From positions 9,711,001-9,775,000 of the forward strand of contig NC_092580.1 in the NCBI RefSeq assembly GCF_037975245.1: a DNA stretch of 64,000 nucleotides, written 5' to 3'. This document shows positions 37,401 through 47,859 of the stretch, one piece after another; position 1 is the stretch's first letter; the number at the start of each line of letters is the position of its first letter. Under the pieces are notes generated by a model. The model was given only the letters and a program-made list of their open reading frames with translations. It did not search any database and had not been told where the DNA came from. This stretch comes from Apostichopus japonicus (taxonomy: Eukaryota > Echinodermata > Holothuroidea > Aspidochirotida > Stichopodidae). The position numbers and the translations under genes were made by a program.

Positions 37401-39674
37401 GCTATGCAACAGGGAACAAAAGCAAATAAACGAAAAAAATTGTTTCCTCAAAACTATACTAAATTACTTATATAAGACTTACAAAAAGCCTTCACTACAG
37501 ATGGTTTCCCCGGTAACTTTATGTCTTTAAAAAAGTCTCTGAATTGCGTCTCGTCTCGTCTGTGACTGCCAAAATTTAGAGCTTCCACGGTGTATTAACC
37601 ACTGAAAAGGCATCCTAAAGCAATATATTCCCTAACTGCAGTTCAATATTTGTCGAAATCTGTAAGCGTCACTATAGTAATGTATAGTTATGTTATTATA
37701 TTAATATATATTAATGTTATATTGTAAATAAAATAGTAGCGAAACCACAAGTTTGGGAATGAATCCATGATGCATGCATGCATGCATGCATTCATTCATT
37801 CATTCATTCATTCATTCATTCATTCATTCATTCATTCATTCATACATACATACATACATTCATTCATTCATTCATACATACATACATTCATGCATGCATG
37901 CATGCATTCATTCATTCATTCATGCATTTATTCATTCGTTCGTTCATTCATACATACATTCATTCATTCATTCTATCACTATCAATATCACTATCGTTAT
38001 CGTTATCACTTCACTATCAATATCAATATCACTATCACTATCCCTATCACTATCGTTATCATTATCACTATCAACATCAATATTACTATCACCATCGTTA
38101 TCATTATCAATATCACTATCACTATCATTATCATTATCACTATCACTATCAATATCACTATCACTATCACTATCGTTATCATTATCTTTATCACTATCAA
38201 TATCACTATCACAATGTATGTGTGTATGCCTGTATTTTAGATCCTCCTGCAAGCAGGAACTCGGGATTAAGCCTCATTGGCTTATCAAAGCCGCAAGCTG
38301 ACCGAAGTCAGTCTCTTAGATTCATATTTAACGTCCGTGATATATCACTATCGTTATCACTATAACTAGAGTTATCCCTATCGTTATTGTTATGATCATC
38401 ATATTGGGGAATTAAATAGGTGTTTTGGAAAACTCCATTTACCTTTATTCAAAAGCAAGAAATTAGTAGAGACACCTGGTTTTGTCACTGATGGTACTTT
38501 ACCAACGAGAAGTATCAAATTAAAGACATTCCTCCACATTATAGATTACATCTTATTGCATCTATCTCCAGGTGGAGGACCGGGACTCGGATGGAGATTC
38601 AGAAAGTACACACTCCGATGAATTCGGGTCTATGGGGGCAGCATTGCGGCAAGCCTTAGAGAAACGTGACCAGGCTATACGAGGTAAGTTCTTTACGTTG
38701 GTAAATATAAGGTACATTTAAATGCAAAAACAAATGTTACTTGCTCTGCTTTCGAAATTTTATTTTTTTACACAGCAGATATCCCTTCTCTCATTCCCCA
38801 TACCTCACATACAGTCACATTCACATACATTCACAGACCTTTCTTTGTGATGCAATGATGACGAGATCAACTCGAGTTTAATAACATACATAGCTTCTTA
38901 TCTCATATACACTGATCCATGTCCCAATCAAGTATGTGGGAGGATTTGATTAGACCTGATAAAATCTGATATATCTGAGGGGTTCCTCTTTTTCTAAAGT
39001 TTTTCCAATTCTTAAGAATAATGTTGGCCCTCACTAATGTTAGAGAGACCACAATTAATGGCCGTTGATCTTCCTTCTCATTTATCTAAATAGATCCTCT
39101 CCAATATCTGAGAACATTCTGGAGAGATAAACCATCCAGTCATTTTTCAGGTCTTCAATTAAAGACTGCATAATTATAAGGGTACATTTACATGCATATG
39201 TTTCCCGTCATATAATCGACGTTTTCCATGGCGACGTCAGCTCAAAATACTGTTATAGACTAGTTAAATACATTTAATGTCAAAACTATAGTAATTTATA
39301 GTCTAAAGAAGAACATTAACCTTTTCCCATACTGTTTACTTATATTCAAATGTCAGTACTTTTAACTTTCATACTCGAAACAGATACAATAGGCTAGGCA
39401 TAGTGAATGAAATTTGAAAACTTCCCGTAAAATGCACTGGAAGTTTGACAATGTATATAATTACATCGTCATTATCACAAACATACATATTCTCTTGTGT
39501 TCAGATATGAAAAATTGACTTGGAAGCATGTTAGTTTCGTGAGGCGTTCATACACAAATGTATTTGTTGAGTTGTTAATATAACGTATCTCGTTGTTTTT
39601 TCTCTGTGGCAGGTAACAGTGACGGGGAATCGGAAGAATCGGATGAATACGACTCGGATGATTGGGACGACTGA
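24676..39674 (+). CDS. WASL: WASP/N-WASP family actin nucleation-promoting factor, complete (gene A)
   Basis: Eleven coding exons with consistent phases: 24676-24783, 29166-29324, 30117-30203, 31045-31141, 32600-32680, 33716-33803, 34220-34256, 35330-35507, 36545-37119, 38572-38683, 39613-39674; 527 aa. Residues ~20-150 form the WH1/EVH1 domain ([29 protein letters not shown]). A lysine-rich basic region (~180-192) precedes a CRIB motif ([18 protein letters not shown], ~196-215) and the GBD/autoinhibitory helix to ~265. A polyproline region follows, then two WH2 motifs ([16 protein letters not shown] ~429; [15 protein letters not shown] ~456), the central helix ([16 protein letters not shown]) and an acidic tail ending DSDDWDD. 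Family role: Cdc42/PIP2-gated activation of Arp2/3 at membranes. The start is the first ATG after the acceptor; the family is usually ~500 aa. The activating tyrosine of vertebrate WASP is lysine here. A weak ATTAAA lies at 39737. Whether it is orthologous to WAS or WASL is undecided. Confidence -1.
25352..25410. repeat. (TA)n microsatellite
   Basis: About 30 uninterrupted TA dinucleotides in the first intron of WASP gene A, with TGTGTATA-type edges. Confidence -1.
26454..26665 (+). mobile_element. MITE-family fragment with hairpin module
   Basis: Terminus-like CAGCGACGAAGCCAGG, an interior G-run, then CTATCTGAGCGGAGCGCC and TTGGCGCGGAGCGAAC. The tail TTCATTCTGGTTCCCTGGCC is shared with the copy inside 7399-8381. 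A CTGGCTACGCCCCTG at about 27260-27274 could be the other end, but no TSD links them. Intron 1 of WASP gene A. Confidence -1.
28540..28784 (-). mobile_element. tRNA-derived SINE
   Basis: On the minus strand, 28784 down to about 28704 reads as a tRNA-like head. It has an A-box TGGCCGAGTGG and a B-box region GGGTTCGATCCCCGG with a paired T arm. The acceptor stem does not close (GGTGCCG against CGGGTCA), so it is not a functional tRNA. A tRNA-unrelated body continues to about 28540. The head resembles Ser/Leu-type tRNAs. Located in intron 1 of WASP gene A. Confidence -1.
29440..29950 (+). mobile_element. LINE 3' end (CR1/L2-like)
   Basis: One frame reads [16 protein letters not shown] then [13 protein letters not shown] before a stop near 29612, the typical C-terminus of CR1/L2-group reverse transcriptases (NLWNSLP followed by a short basic segment). 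The 3' UTR ends with CAACAAAATAAATGAATTGA, like the end of the minus-strand LINE at 50205-51100. 5'-truncated, in intron 2 of WASP gene A. Confidence -1.
30607..30912 (+). repeat. G-rich 12-bp minisatellite, GGAGGTGAGGGT units
   Basis: Tandem GGTGGAGGTGAG-type units with one-strand G richness, in intron 3 of WASP gene A. Many units contain GAG|GTGAGG or GAG|GTAAGG, which look like 5' splice sites on the sense strand. The open frame through it is an artefact of the repeat. Confidence -1.
33523..33598 (+). repeat. CCCTCCAT-type simple repeat
   Basis: Imperfect tandem CCCTCCAT/CTCT units, about 75 bp, in the intron before the basic-region exon of WASP gene A (33716). It adds pyrimidine content upstream of that exon but ends more than 100 bp from the acceptor. 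Confidence -1.
34725..34915 (+). repeat. 14-bp AT-rich minisatellite
   Basis: About 13 units near AATAAATGTGTAGT with A/G and T/G variants, in the intron between the CRIB exon and the GBD exon of WASP gene A. The minus-strand frames rich in H, Y and T come from this repeat. Confidence -1.
37777..38215 (+). repeat. Compound microsatellite: (ATTC)n/(ATAC)n then (TATCAC)n
   Basis: A tetranucleotide tract (ATGC, ATTC and ATAC blocks, ~37770-37972) passes into a hexanucleotide TATCAC/TATCGT tract to about 38215. A short echo follows at 38343-38395. It lies in the intron between the WH2 exon and the acidic-region exon of WASP gene A. Open frames on both strands are compositional. Confidence -1.
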
Positions 39675-41284
39675 CGAAGATTCTCCTTATCACAAGTAAA
39701 GGATGAATTTAGGCAAAATATGGTATATATAACAGCATTAAAAAAAAAACTAAAAATATCAGTGTATGCTGCATTTCAATACCACTTGAAGCTTAAAAAT
39801 GTTAACGCTGAAGGCAAATCACTGCAAGTGACTGAACTATCTACTTTCATTATGCTCCTAAAATGCACATAATTATCAAAAGAAAAATCTACGGCTCTCA
39901 TTGTATCACTTGACAATGAACAATAGGCTACAAATTTGCACAAATCACCCAATTTGCTCAAATCACAAAACTTGTCACATAATAATATAGCGCACAAAAT
40001 ATTTATTCACTCGCACTTATATGTAAACATATAATGTTGTATAACCTGGTTCATATTTAAGTAAGACTTAGAAATGAAGGTGGTAAATGTTGAGTATATT
40101 ATCTTAATAGTTATAAACCACGTTCTTCAAACCTGTGCTGTCATCGAGTTTTGCGGACGGCTCTATAATTTACGTTAATCCTACAACTAGGCGTACATGG
40201 GGACGGGACAGGTGATGTGTCACGGATGATGCTTTAATACACAGCATTCATTAAGGGATATTAGCCTCCTTCTTCCCTAAATGTTCATCTACATATTAAA
40301 AGAATGTACTCTAATCAAATGAATTTTCAGAACTTCACCTGGTGTACGTCAAATAGAGTTACCATTGAACTCATCGTTCGCTCTAAGCAGAGTTTGCGTT
40401 TTTAGGGCGCCCTGCAAACGCACACACAAAAGCTGCATTGTCTTCTACAACTTTCCTGCATCCATGCTGTCATGATAACTATCTAGTTGCAACAAATGTT
40501 ACTGCATCGGTTGCAACAAATATGGTTTAGAGAACTTTTTCTCACTTCAAATTAACTTATCTTTAAAATGTAGCAGTGTACTTACTCAAATTGCTTTATA
40601 AAGTTGTTCGTTTATGAACTTGTCAGATGCTTATATTATTTATCCATGTATTTAAATGTAGTCTTGCTTACCTATAGCCCAGTAGTTAGTATATATTAAA
40701 GAAAAAGAGCAATACAAACAACTCTTATCAATGCCGACTACACCGTTGGTGCAAACATACGGTCAATGAAAATGGCTGGAATATGTAGTTTAACACATAT
40801 ATAGACATTAAATAAGTATAGTCCAGTATAGTCCAGGATTCTTTCATGTGTAACCCATAATACAAAATAATTACAGCAAACCTATAAAGCCTTTCTGATG
40901 AACAGCTTTAGTGCCTCAAAACGTCTGTTGAGAGGTTTCTTGTATTGGAATCGAGCAACAACTAGGTTAGTATATACTTCGTCCACCTTTCTTAATCTAG
41001 GGTAAGGTGGATAAGGGTGGGAACAGCTGGGATAAAATTAATATTTTGGACAATTTTCCACTAATTCACTGAGGCCATTGAAACCGTTCACACTGCACAT
41101 GGTATGTAAAAGACTTTAAGACAGGCTAAGGAACATTTAAAGTCATTTGACTTCATAGTGATCTACTCAAAACCCCGGTTCGCATACGGTAGACCAACTT
41201 GTATTCTGTTTGGTCGTGTATCGTTTCCCTGTTTTCAGCGATATGTTACTATATATATGATGTTGACTATACGTGGTCTCTGTT

Positions 41285-41525
41285 CAGGCGCGTAGCCAGG
41301 AATTCGCCAAGGGAGGGGCAAATCTGTAGGCAAACTATCAGAGCCGTAGATTCTGCATTGGAAACTATCTAAGCGTAGCGCCACCATATTGGCGCTACGC
41401 GTACAAGAAAATGTTAGTTGAAATGCCTCCCAGATCGCTGGAAATGGCACTTCCCAGGCCTTGTAAGTTGCATCTAAGCTTGAAATTACTAGCGATATCA
41501 TAAAAACATACACAAAAAATACGCT
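41285..41525 (+). mobile_element. MITE-family fragment with hairpin module
   Basis: CAGGCGCGTAGCCAGGAATT at the left edge, then AACTATCTAAGCGTAGCGCC with the partner TTGGCGCTACGCGTACAAG, then CTCCCAGATCGCTGGAAATG. The hairpin here is AGCGCCA/TGGCGCT with a 6-nt loop. Closest to the copy at 21046-21285. No right TIR is seen. Confidence -1.
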
Positions 41526-43286
41526 CGCCTGTCTCTGTTAAATATAAATGTTTCTACAGAGTCCACGGAAGGAATATGTTTTGAATTATGGTATATCAAT
41601 ATTATTCGTTGTTGATTGACAATCAGTCATTTTATACGCACACGTACAAAATTTGCATATTCAGTTATGTTTACCGAACTTCATTTACCAAGAAATGTAG
41701 AAGAGCTCCAAACGAAAACCTTGCACAAACTTTTTAACAGGTCATAGAACCCAATTAAGTCACTTAATGTTAGGAATGATTCATCCTTCAGTGTGGCGTA
41801 GAAATCTATCAAAACTCATCTGTACTACACAGACTATAGAGTCAGTTCCTCAGATGAACTTTAAACCCAACAGGAAATCATAAAAATGTTATGGACTCAA
41901 ATGACATGTTTACAATGTATTACAACTTTGTCTAGTACAAAATGGCGTTGAATGTCATGTAAGGGTGCTCTGGTTATTTACATGAAGTTAAACCAACATG
42001 TTTTGGTCGAGATATTAAAGTTGACAAAACAATGGAGTAACTTCATCATTCCGGCCTGCGCCGAGGAGCGACGTCATAATCAACTTTAAAGGAACATTAC
42101 AGAAACTGAGTATAGTTAGGTTAGTATCTGCAAAACCGGAATAGCTGTAGAAACATTACTGTAGCTCTTATGGTTATCTTATCTCCCTACATATAATATA
42201 TACGGAGATGAGATATTGGTCTTCACTCCACATCAGAAATGTGAGGAAGTGTGCGCGAGCGCGTGAGTAAATGTGTAAGTGGGGTTGGTGTGAATGAGCA
42301 AAAAAGTGTGTCGCGAACTCCTACTAGACCCTAATTCCTATTAAAGTCAAACTTGTAAAATGTAAGTCAGAGTTGAAATTGGCCCAATTTTGATGCTTTG
42401 CATGAAACAACAGTGATGGTCAGGTAATATCGTATTCTACTCCACTTTAAAACTGATCTATATGGATTCCAGCCTACTAACAAAGATGGCAACCAGATGC
42501 ATTCAAAAGTAACCCAACAATCACTGATGTCATGGAGGAGATGCGATCTGCAGCTCGATAGATTGTCATTTTGTTTTCTTTTGTCATTGACTATAAAATA
42601 TCAAGACTAACATTCTGCATGAAGGTATCCATTAACTATGGTGGAGAGTACGGAAATTATAAATACTATAGAACACGGTTATTATACTCCAGTATCTCTT
42701 TCAATTTTGATTGCAGGATTGTTTACGACTAACTTTGAGGGAGTATTCCAAAACAAGTCTTATAAATAATAGGGATGTTTATATTTATGTTTTCGTTTTG
42801 GGGAGCGTATACTGTTATATCGCAACCAGCAGCAAGGGTCTCCCAATATATACCCCGGCCACCCCTCCCCTAACCCCAACAACTGGAACATGAACCTGTA
42901 TATATATGTATTTGACCAAAATGACCTAGACATACTGCTGCATCTCATGGGCTATGTCACAATTTGTAATGCTACGCATAGTTTAAAAGGGCCACCCCCC
43001 CACTCCCTCTCTAGTGACAGCTCTTGTCAAGACATATATAACTTCACCAGTATTTAATGTTATCTGAAAACAATGGTAGTGTTTTAAAAAGAAATACTGG
43101 AGAGTAAATGATCAAAATAAGTCACTACATACCGAGTTGTAACGTGTCAAGGCCAAATAAAGATATTATAAACCATTTCTTGCTCTGCGTTTACTTACTT
43201 TTTGCATTTTTATTCATCTGTTGGAAAGAAGTGACCTGATTACTATGACCAAGTTGCTGAAAAAACACCATTTTGATAAACCATTA

Positions 43287-43390
43287 CAGTGGCGTAGGAA
43301 ATCCCCGCAAAAATCGATAGGGGGAAGGGGTGGGGGACTGGCAGGGTTTAAACCCTTCCCCAAAAGGGTCATGTATTTGCCCAATATGTG
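43287..43390 (+). mobile_element. MITE terminus, truncated
   Basis: CAGTGGCGTAGGAAATCCCC followed by purine-rich GGGGGAAGGGGTGGGG matches the usual left end of the local hAT-like family. The body is short and no right end is found. Low information. Confidence -1.
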
Positions 43391-43904
43391 CAGACTATTT
43401 CAGCACTGCTAGCAATTTGTTTTGTTTCATGTGTATTATCCAATAGCAATAGTTCAAGGAGTATGAGGTGCATGAATCTTAAAATTGATCCATTGCCGTT
43501 CACTCTCTTGCGTTATACAAATAATCCAGCTGAATAAATACAGCAACGACGTGGAATAATCCCTAGCAAGGAAAAAGAGGGCAAAGCGTACCCAGGCTCC
43601 CACTACATATTCAACAAAGGCTTCCCTTAAGTCCTGCTGCCCCTGTTCTTATTTCTTGTGGCAAAGAACTAAAGTAAGTCCCTGAATGATAAGGTTGTGT
43701 CCAGTTCCCTCCTCCGATGTAATTGTCATAACTGACTGATGACAGGGATTTGTGCATCATGTGTAAACAGTAAACTTTTCCAAGCGACTCATGATACCCA
43801 CTTGACGTAACATTACCATGATAAATTTATTGTCCCTCAAAATTACAATATACTTCAACTATTCTACGACAGATGTGAATTATAAATTCGTATGCGTTCA
43901 ATCC

Positions 43905-44060
43905 AGGGACGTAGCTAAAGCCTGGTGCTTGGGGGAGGGGGGGGGGTGCAGTGACTGAAAATCCAACTGGATGGGCTTTGAAGCCAGAAAATTACGACTG
44001 CTGCCTTGTACCCCCCCCCCCTCCCCACTCGTCAACGATACGGTCAGTGCCAGTCAGACA
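43905..44060 (+). mobile_element. MITE terminus with G and C runs
   Basis: CCAGGGACGTAGCTAAAGCC, then a G-run at about 43931-43947 and a C-run near 44011. The form fits the left end of the hAT-like family. No TSD or right TIR is visible; it may merge with the family 2 repeat that follows. Confidence -1.
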
Positions 44061-44129
44061 CCCCATCTTTGGCGACTGCACTTTTGTTCCGATCTTTTTT
44101 CGATACATTTGTACCCACTGGCACTCACT

Positions 44130-44505
44130 TCACAAACTTATTAGCCCCCCCCCCACCCTGCCCCACCCCCAACCAAATATTTTTGTGAAAATTCGGGCAA
44201 TATGCTGATAACTTTTCGGGCACTTACTGAAAGAAATATAATTTGCAATGTGTTTTTCAATGGTTAAACTGACATTATTATTACTATTAATATTGTAACG
44301 ACTTCCCCAATAATTCTAACCAATATGGAAGGCTAATAACACGGAAAATGATTGTATGTTATTGGCATGCGATGTAAAAACGATGCATGCCTATATGAAA
44401 TGCACATTAACATGTGGAACGAGCGCGAAAAAATTAGGTTATATGTTTATCGGGCAAGTCGTTAGGGGGGCCAGATCAAATTGGGCTCCTACACCTATGG
44501 CGGTA
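44130..44505 (+). repeat. Dispersed repeat family 2, copy 2
   Basis: Shares AAAATTCGGGCAATATGCTG, TTTTCGGGCACTTA, GGCATGCGATGTAA, ACATTAACATGT and TCGGGCAAGTCGTTA in the same order and strand as 20515-20985, with indels. No coding content is recognised. Confidence -1.
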
Positions 44506-45822
44506 GTTCTAAAAGGCATTTTTTTTAGTATTCAAAATCATACAAAGTTTTGTATGGTGGAGTATAAGAATTGCGAGATACAATTTCTCAAAGTGACAAG
44601 GAAAACGTCGTAAATATGACTGATTAAAGGGCAATTTTGACCGATATTTTTCAATTTTTAGGTCATTCACAATCACAGGCATATATGAATATAGGCCTAG
44701 ATAAACTAGAGTGTGACAGTCGGAAATTCCGACTGTTGCACTCCAATTTGCCAACTATCGTCAGTTTTGCCAAGTTTGGGGTGTAAGACACCCACCCATA
44801 CAGCCTCCCCCTTTCTAGAGACGTCCCGGGTTCAATCTCCCATCCATGTACTTTTCGCTGCCCAATTTTATTTGCTAGGGGTTTTAAAAGTAAATGTACT
44901 CCATCTGATAAAGTAGTTGAACTTAAAATAAGTTAAAATTCAATTTCTCATGTGCAACAGCTTTACTATATTCTTTACTTAGGTAGAGTTCAAGAATGTT
45001 CAAGTTGAACCCCCGAACTGATTTAAATAATCCCTCTATAGTGTGAGTTCTTTCACAGTGTTAGCATATAAACCAGTTTGATCAAAAAACACTATTGCAA
45101 AAAAGTTACAATAATTGCAAACTGCATACTTTTAGTTTTTATAACATAATACATAAAATTTGTTCGATATAACATGTAAAATTAATCAAATAAAAACACA
45201 TGACAATAAAAATGAATGTTTTATGACTTTTTAAATATTTATCTACATTTGTAAATTCAACTATTCATCACACAAGTTTTGAAAACATGCACTACCATAT
45301 AATGATGTTGCTTTTATCAGTTACAGCACACACACAAAAAGTAAAACTCATTATTAGACATTGGTTAGCTCATTAGTAAATTTGTGTTTAAGTGTTTGTC
45401 TAACATGGTAGCATCACATAAAATGATCAATGATATTCTAAATAATGCAGGCATTTCTGGAAAAGCATGTTTGCCACTTCCGGCATCTTTTATAAAAAAA
45501 ATGTAAAATATTAATTATCTACATATGTAGTGGATTAAAAGCAGTAGCAGCGTATACATTTCTAATTGTTTTAGGCATTACCTCTTTCAAGTAATTAATC
45601 AGTTTAGTCAAATGAACTTCGTAACCAACTAATCCAACTATCTTAAAACATGTTAAGGAAATGCAATGTCTACAAATCAACCAAATAATTAATGCAAGTG
45701 TTAAAACATTTAACCAAATATGAACAATATATATAATCATGAATATATATATATAGAGAGAGAGAGAGTAGGTTGGCGTCTATCTTGGCGCAGAGTGCTC
45801 TATGTCCATTGGGCAGAGCGGA

Positions 45823-45984
45823 ATATATGTTGATACTAGATGAGACTAGTGGAACACTAGTAGTTGTAACTCGGAGTTTCACGCTTGATTGCGATCTTCA
45901 GACAACTGCAGTTGTCTGAAGATCGCAATCAAGCGTGAAACTCCGAGTTACAACTACTAGTGTTCCACTAGTCTCATCTAGTAT

Positions 45985-45994
<10 letters not shown>
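45823..45994. repeat. 172-bp perfect palindrome from a Penelope-type terminal repeat
   Basis: The two 86-bp arms are exact inverted copies meeting at 45908/45909 (centre GACAACTGCAGTTGTC). Each arm carries CTGAAGATCGC and GCGTGAAACTCCGAGTT, which resembles the terminal repeats of Penelope-like elements as I remember them. The right arm runs directly into the (TA)n tract. Head-to-head terminal repeats are a known Penelope arrangement; no reverse transcriptase is present at this site. Confidence -1.
45910..45955 (+). ncRNA. Hammerhead ribozyme-like motif (type I, short stem III)
   Basis: Core strand CUGAAGA (45916-45922; position 7 is variable in hammerheads) and GAAA (45937-45940) are intact. 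Stem I AGUUGU/ACAACU (45910-45915 with 45950-45955) is 6 bp. Stem II CGC/GCG is closed by a U-U mismatch where G-C is usual. Stem III ACU/AGU (45940-45942 with 45946-45948) is tiny. Predicted cleavage would follow GUU at 45949. Penelope-like elements are known to carry such small type I hammerheads. The palindrome places an identical motif on the minus strand. Activity is uncertain because of the stem II closing pair. Confidence -1.

Positions 45995-46077
<83 letters not shown>
45989..46077. repeat. (TA)n microsatellite
   Basis: About 44 TA units joining the hammerhead palindrome to the first Penelope remnant. Confidence -1.
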
Positions 46078-46081
<4 letters not shown>

Positions 46082-46747
46082 TTGTAGAATATGAGACTTC
46101 AACAAGCACAGTAAGAAATTATACAAAGCTGTATGTTCCAGTATTTCGCCGGTTAAGGCTTTATCAAGGAATGAGATGCAAACTACCGACTCCGTGTATA
46201 TAAGTAAAAACTGTACAACCAATTCCCCTGAGCTGAAACGCACCAGCGAACAAACTGTATTCGGAGCGCACAGACGGACTGGCAAGAGGCGAAAAGCTTA
46301 AATATCCAATTGACGTCCAGCACAGCCATTCATTAAGTGATTACTGGCTTTAATGGTAAGGGCTTCGATTATTTTTCTTTCACTGGTATTGGGTAAGTTG
46401 CGATGTAGGATTTGATGTTTTCTCCAGAATTCGGATTTATATTGTGAGTTTGTAAATGAGTGTATATGGTCTGTTTAGTCATACGTAGATGTTCTTTTAT
46501 TCTCGTTCTTAATGAATGGCTGTGCTGGACGTCAATTGAATATTTAAGCTTTTCGCCTCTTGCCGGTCCGTCTGTGCGCTCCGAATACAGTTTGTTCGCT
46601 GGTGCGTTTCAGCTCAGGGAAATTGGCTGTACAGTTTTTACTTATATACACGGAGTCGGTAGTTTGCATCTCATTCCTTGATATTGGAACATACAGCTTT
46701 GTATAATTTCTTACTTTGCTTGTTGAAGTCTCATATTCTACAATTCA
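46078..46747 (-). mobile_element. Penelope-like element remnant 1 with inverted terminal arms
   Basis: Arms 46078-46337 and 46508-46747 are inverted copies of each other, with a few substitutions and one 20-bp gap. The 170-bp centre, read on the minus strand, gives IKEHLRMTKQTIYTHLQTHN in one frame and SEFWRKHQILHRNLPNTSER then KIIEALTI in another. This fits the C-terminal end of a GIY-YIG endonuclease of a Penelope-like element, broken by a frameshift. The left arm holds a CTTGATAAAGCC...GGCGAAA motif like a decayed hammerhead core. The element is severely truncated and inactive. Confidence -1.
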
Positions 46748-46776
46748 TCATTTACACCAAGCATGTCAACATCCGC

Positions 46777-46781
<5 letters not shown>

Positions 46782-46839
<58 letters not shown>
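46782..46839. repeat. (TA)n microsatellite
   Basis: About 29 TA units between the two Penelope remnants. Confidence -1.
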
Positions 46840-46841
<2 letters not shown>

Positions 46842-46870
46842 CAATGTTCTGCGTAGCACTGAGAATTCTA

Positions 46871-47517
46871 GTAGAAAAATAGTAAAGTTTGCTAGTGCTA
46901 ATGATAAAGAAAAGAAACACGACGTTTCGGGTATAAACCCTTTAACAAAGTGAGCAAAAAGACTACTAAAACTGTAAACAGCGAACGAAGAAAGATAAAC
47001 TCTTTTATAATCAAACATCACTTTTCTTGTATTTCCACTAATGTAATTTATGTTATCATATGTAAACGTTGTAATTTACTTTACATAGGTGAAACCAAGC
47101 GAAGACTGGCAGACCGTATTACCGAACACTTACGCTCCATCAAATCCAAGTTTCCTGGTTACCCTGTTGCCTCTCACTTCAATTACCCCTGCCCCTGTAA
47201 GATCACTGACTTTTCAGTTACGTGTGCTCTGTCCCCCAAAGGCACTGATATCGATCGTCTTAAATCCGAAAATAGACTAATTTTCCGACTTGGCACCTTA
47301 TCCCCTTATGGTTTAAACTCTAAATTCGATTTGTTGTAAGTCCTTTTACCCTGCTACTTTTCGCTTCTTTCATGTGTGTGCATTGGACCATTTTATCTTT
47401 CTTCGTTCGCTGTTTACAGTTTTAGTAGTCTTTTTGCTCACTTTGTTAAAGGGTTTATACCCGAAACGTCGTGTTTCTTTTCTTTATCATTAGCACTAGC
47501 AAACTTTACTATTTTTC

Positions 47518-47520
<3 letters not shown>
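46871..47520 (+). mobile_element. Penelope-like element remnant 2, flanked by 129-bp inverted repeats
   Basis: Arms 46871-46999 and 47392-47520 are inverted 129-bp copies, almost perfect. They contain GGGTATAAACCC and GACGTTTCGGG, a stem-loop next to a GAAAC box like the hammerhead-bearing repeats of this class. The interior encodes the endonuclease remnant. (TA)n tracts lie on both sides (46782-46839 and 47521-47577). Confidence -1.
46950..47339 (+). pseudogene. GIY-YIG endonuclease domain of a Penelope-like retroelement
   Basis: The open frame contains VIYVIICKRCNLLYIGETKR, a GIY-YIG type core (IYVI...YIGET), with the following RLADRITEHLRSI helix carrying the conserved arginine. The tail LIFRLGTLSPYGLNSKFDLL is the usual C-terminus of these elements. 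In Penelope-like elements this domain nicks target DNA for retrotransposition. The upstream reverse transcriptase is missing, so only the end of the protein remains. The first ~17 codons overlap the left inverted arm and are probably not native coding sequence. Confidence -1.

Positions 47521-47577
<57 letters not shown>
47521..47577. repeat. (TA)n microsatellite
   Basis: About 28 TA units immediately after the right inverted arm of Penelope remnant 2. Confidence -1.
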
Positions 47578-47583
<6 letters not shown>

Positions 47584-47859
47584 ATAATAATAGTAAATCT
47601 TCTAGAGAGACAAACGGTGAAAATAGTTACTTGTTGCAGAAAGCAAATGTACTTGAATTAATACGTTTCTTGAATTTAGCTATAGTCTATCAAGTGGTAG
47701 ACTCAGAAGGAAAAGGTAGTGGGAGTTGACTCGGATATATCCATCCATCCATAAATGCACTAACTTTCGCCAATCCAAACATACATATATCTATATACAT
47801 ATACAAGCACACATATATAGTTTGACATTTTCAATTTACAAAAAAAAGAACATTCTTGC

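Larger units (their letters stand above)
39675..45730. other. Intergenic, repeats only
   Basis: Downstream of WASP gene A I see no exon with family resemblance. ATTAAA at 39737-39742, 63 nt after the stop, is a weak candidate poly(A) signal. The region holds MITE fragments (41285-41525, 43287-43390, 43905-44060) and a second copy of dispersed family 2 (44130-44505). The rest, including 44900-45730, is unremarkable AT-rich DNA. Confidence -1.

Noticed and set aside
37767-38365. Long overlapping ORFs rich in IHSF or ISLSLS
   Set aside because: They are translations of tetra- and hexanucleotide microsatellites in an intron and exist in several frames at once.
47438-47478. Second hammerhead ribozyme in the arms of Penelope remnant 2
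   Set aside because: Stem II (GGGT/ACCC) and GAAAC are present, but the CUGAUGA strand is not recognisable, so only a decayed relic can be claimed.
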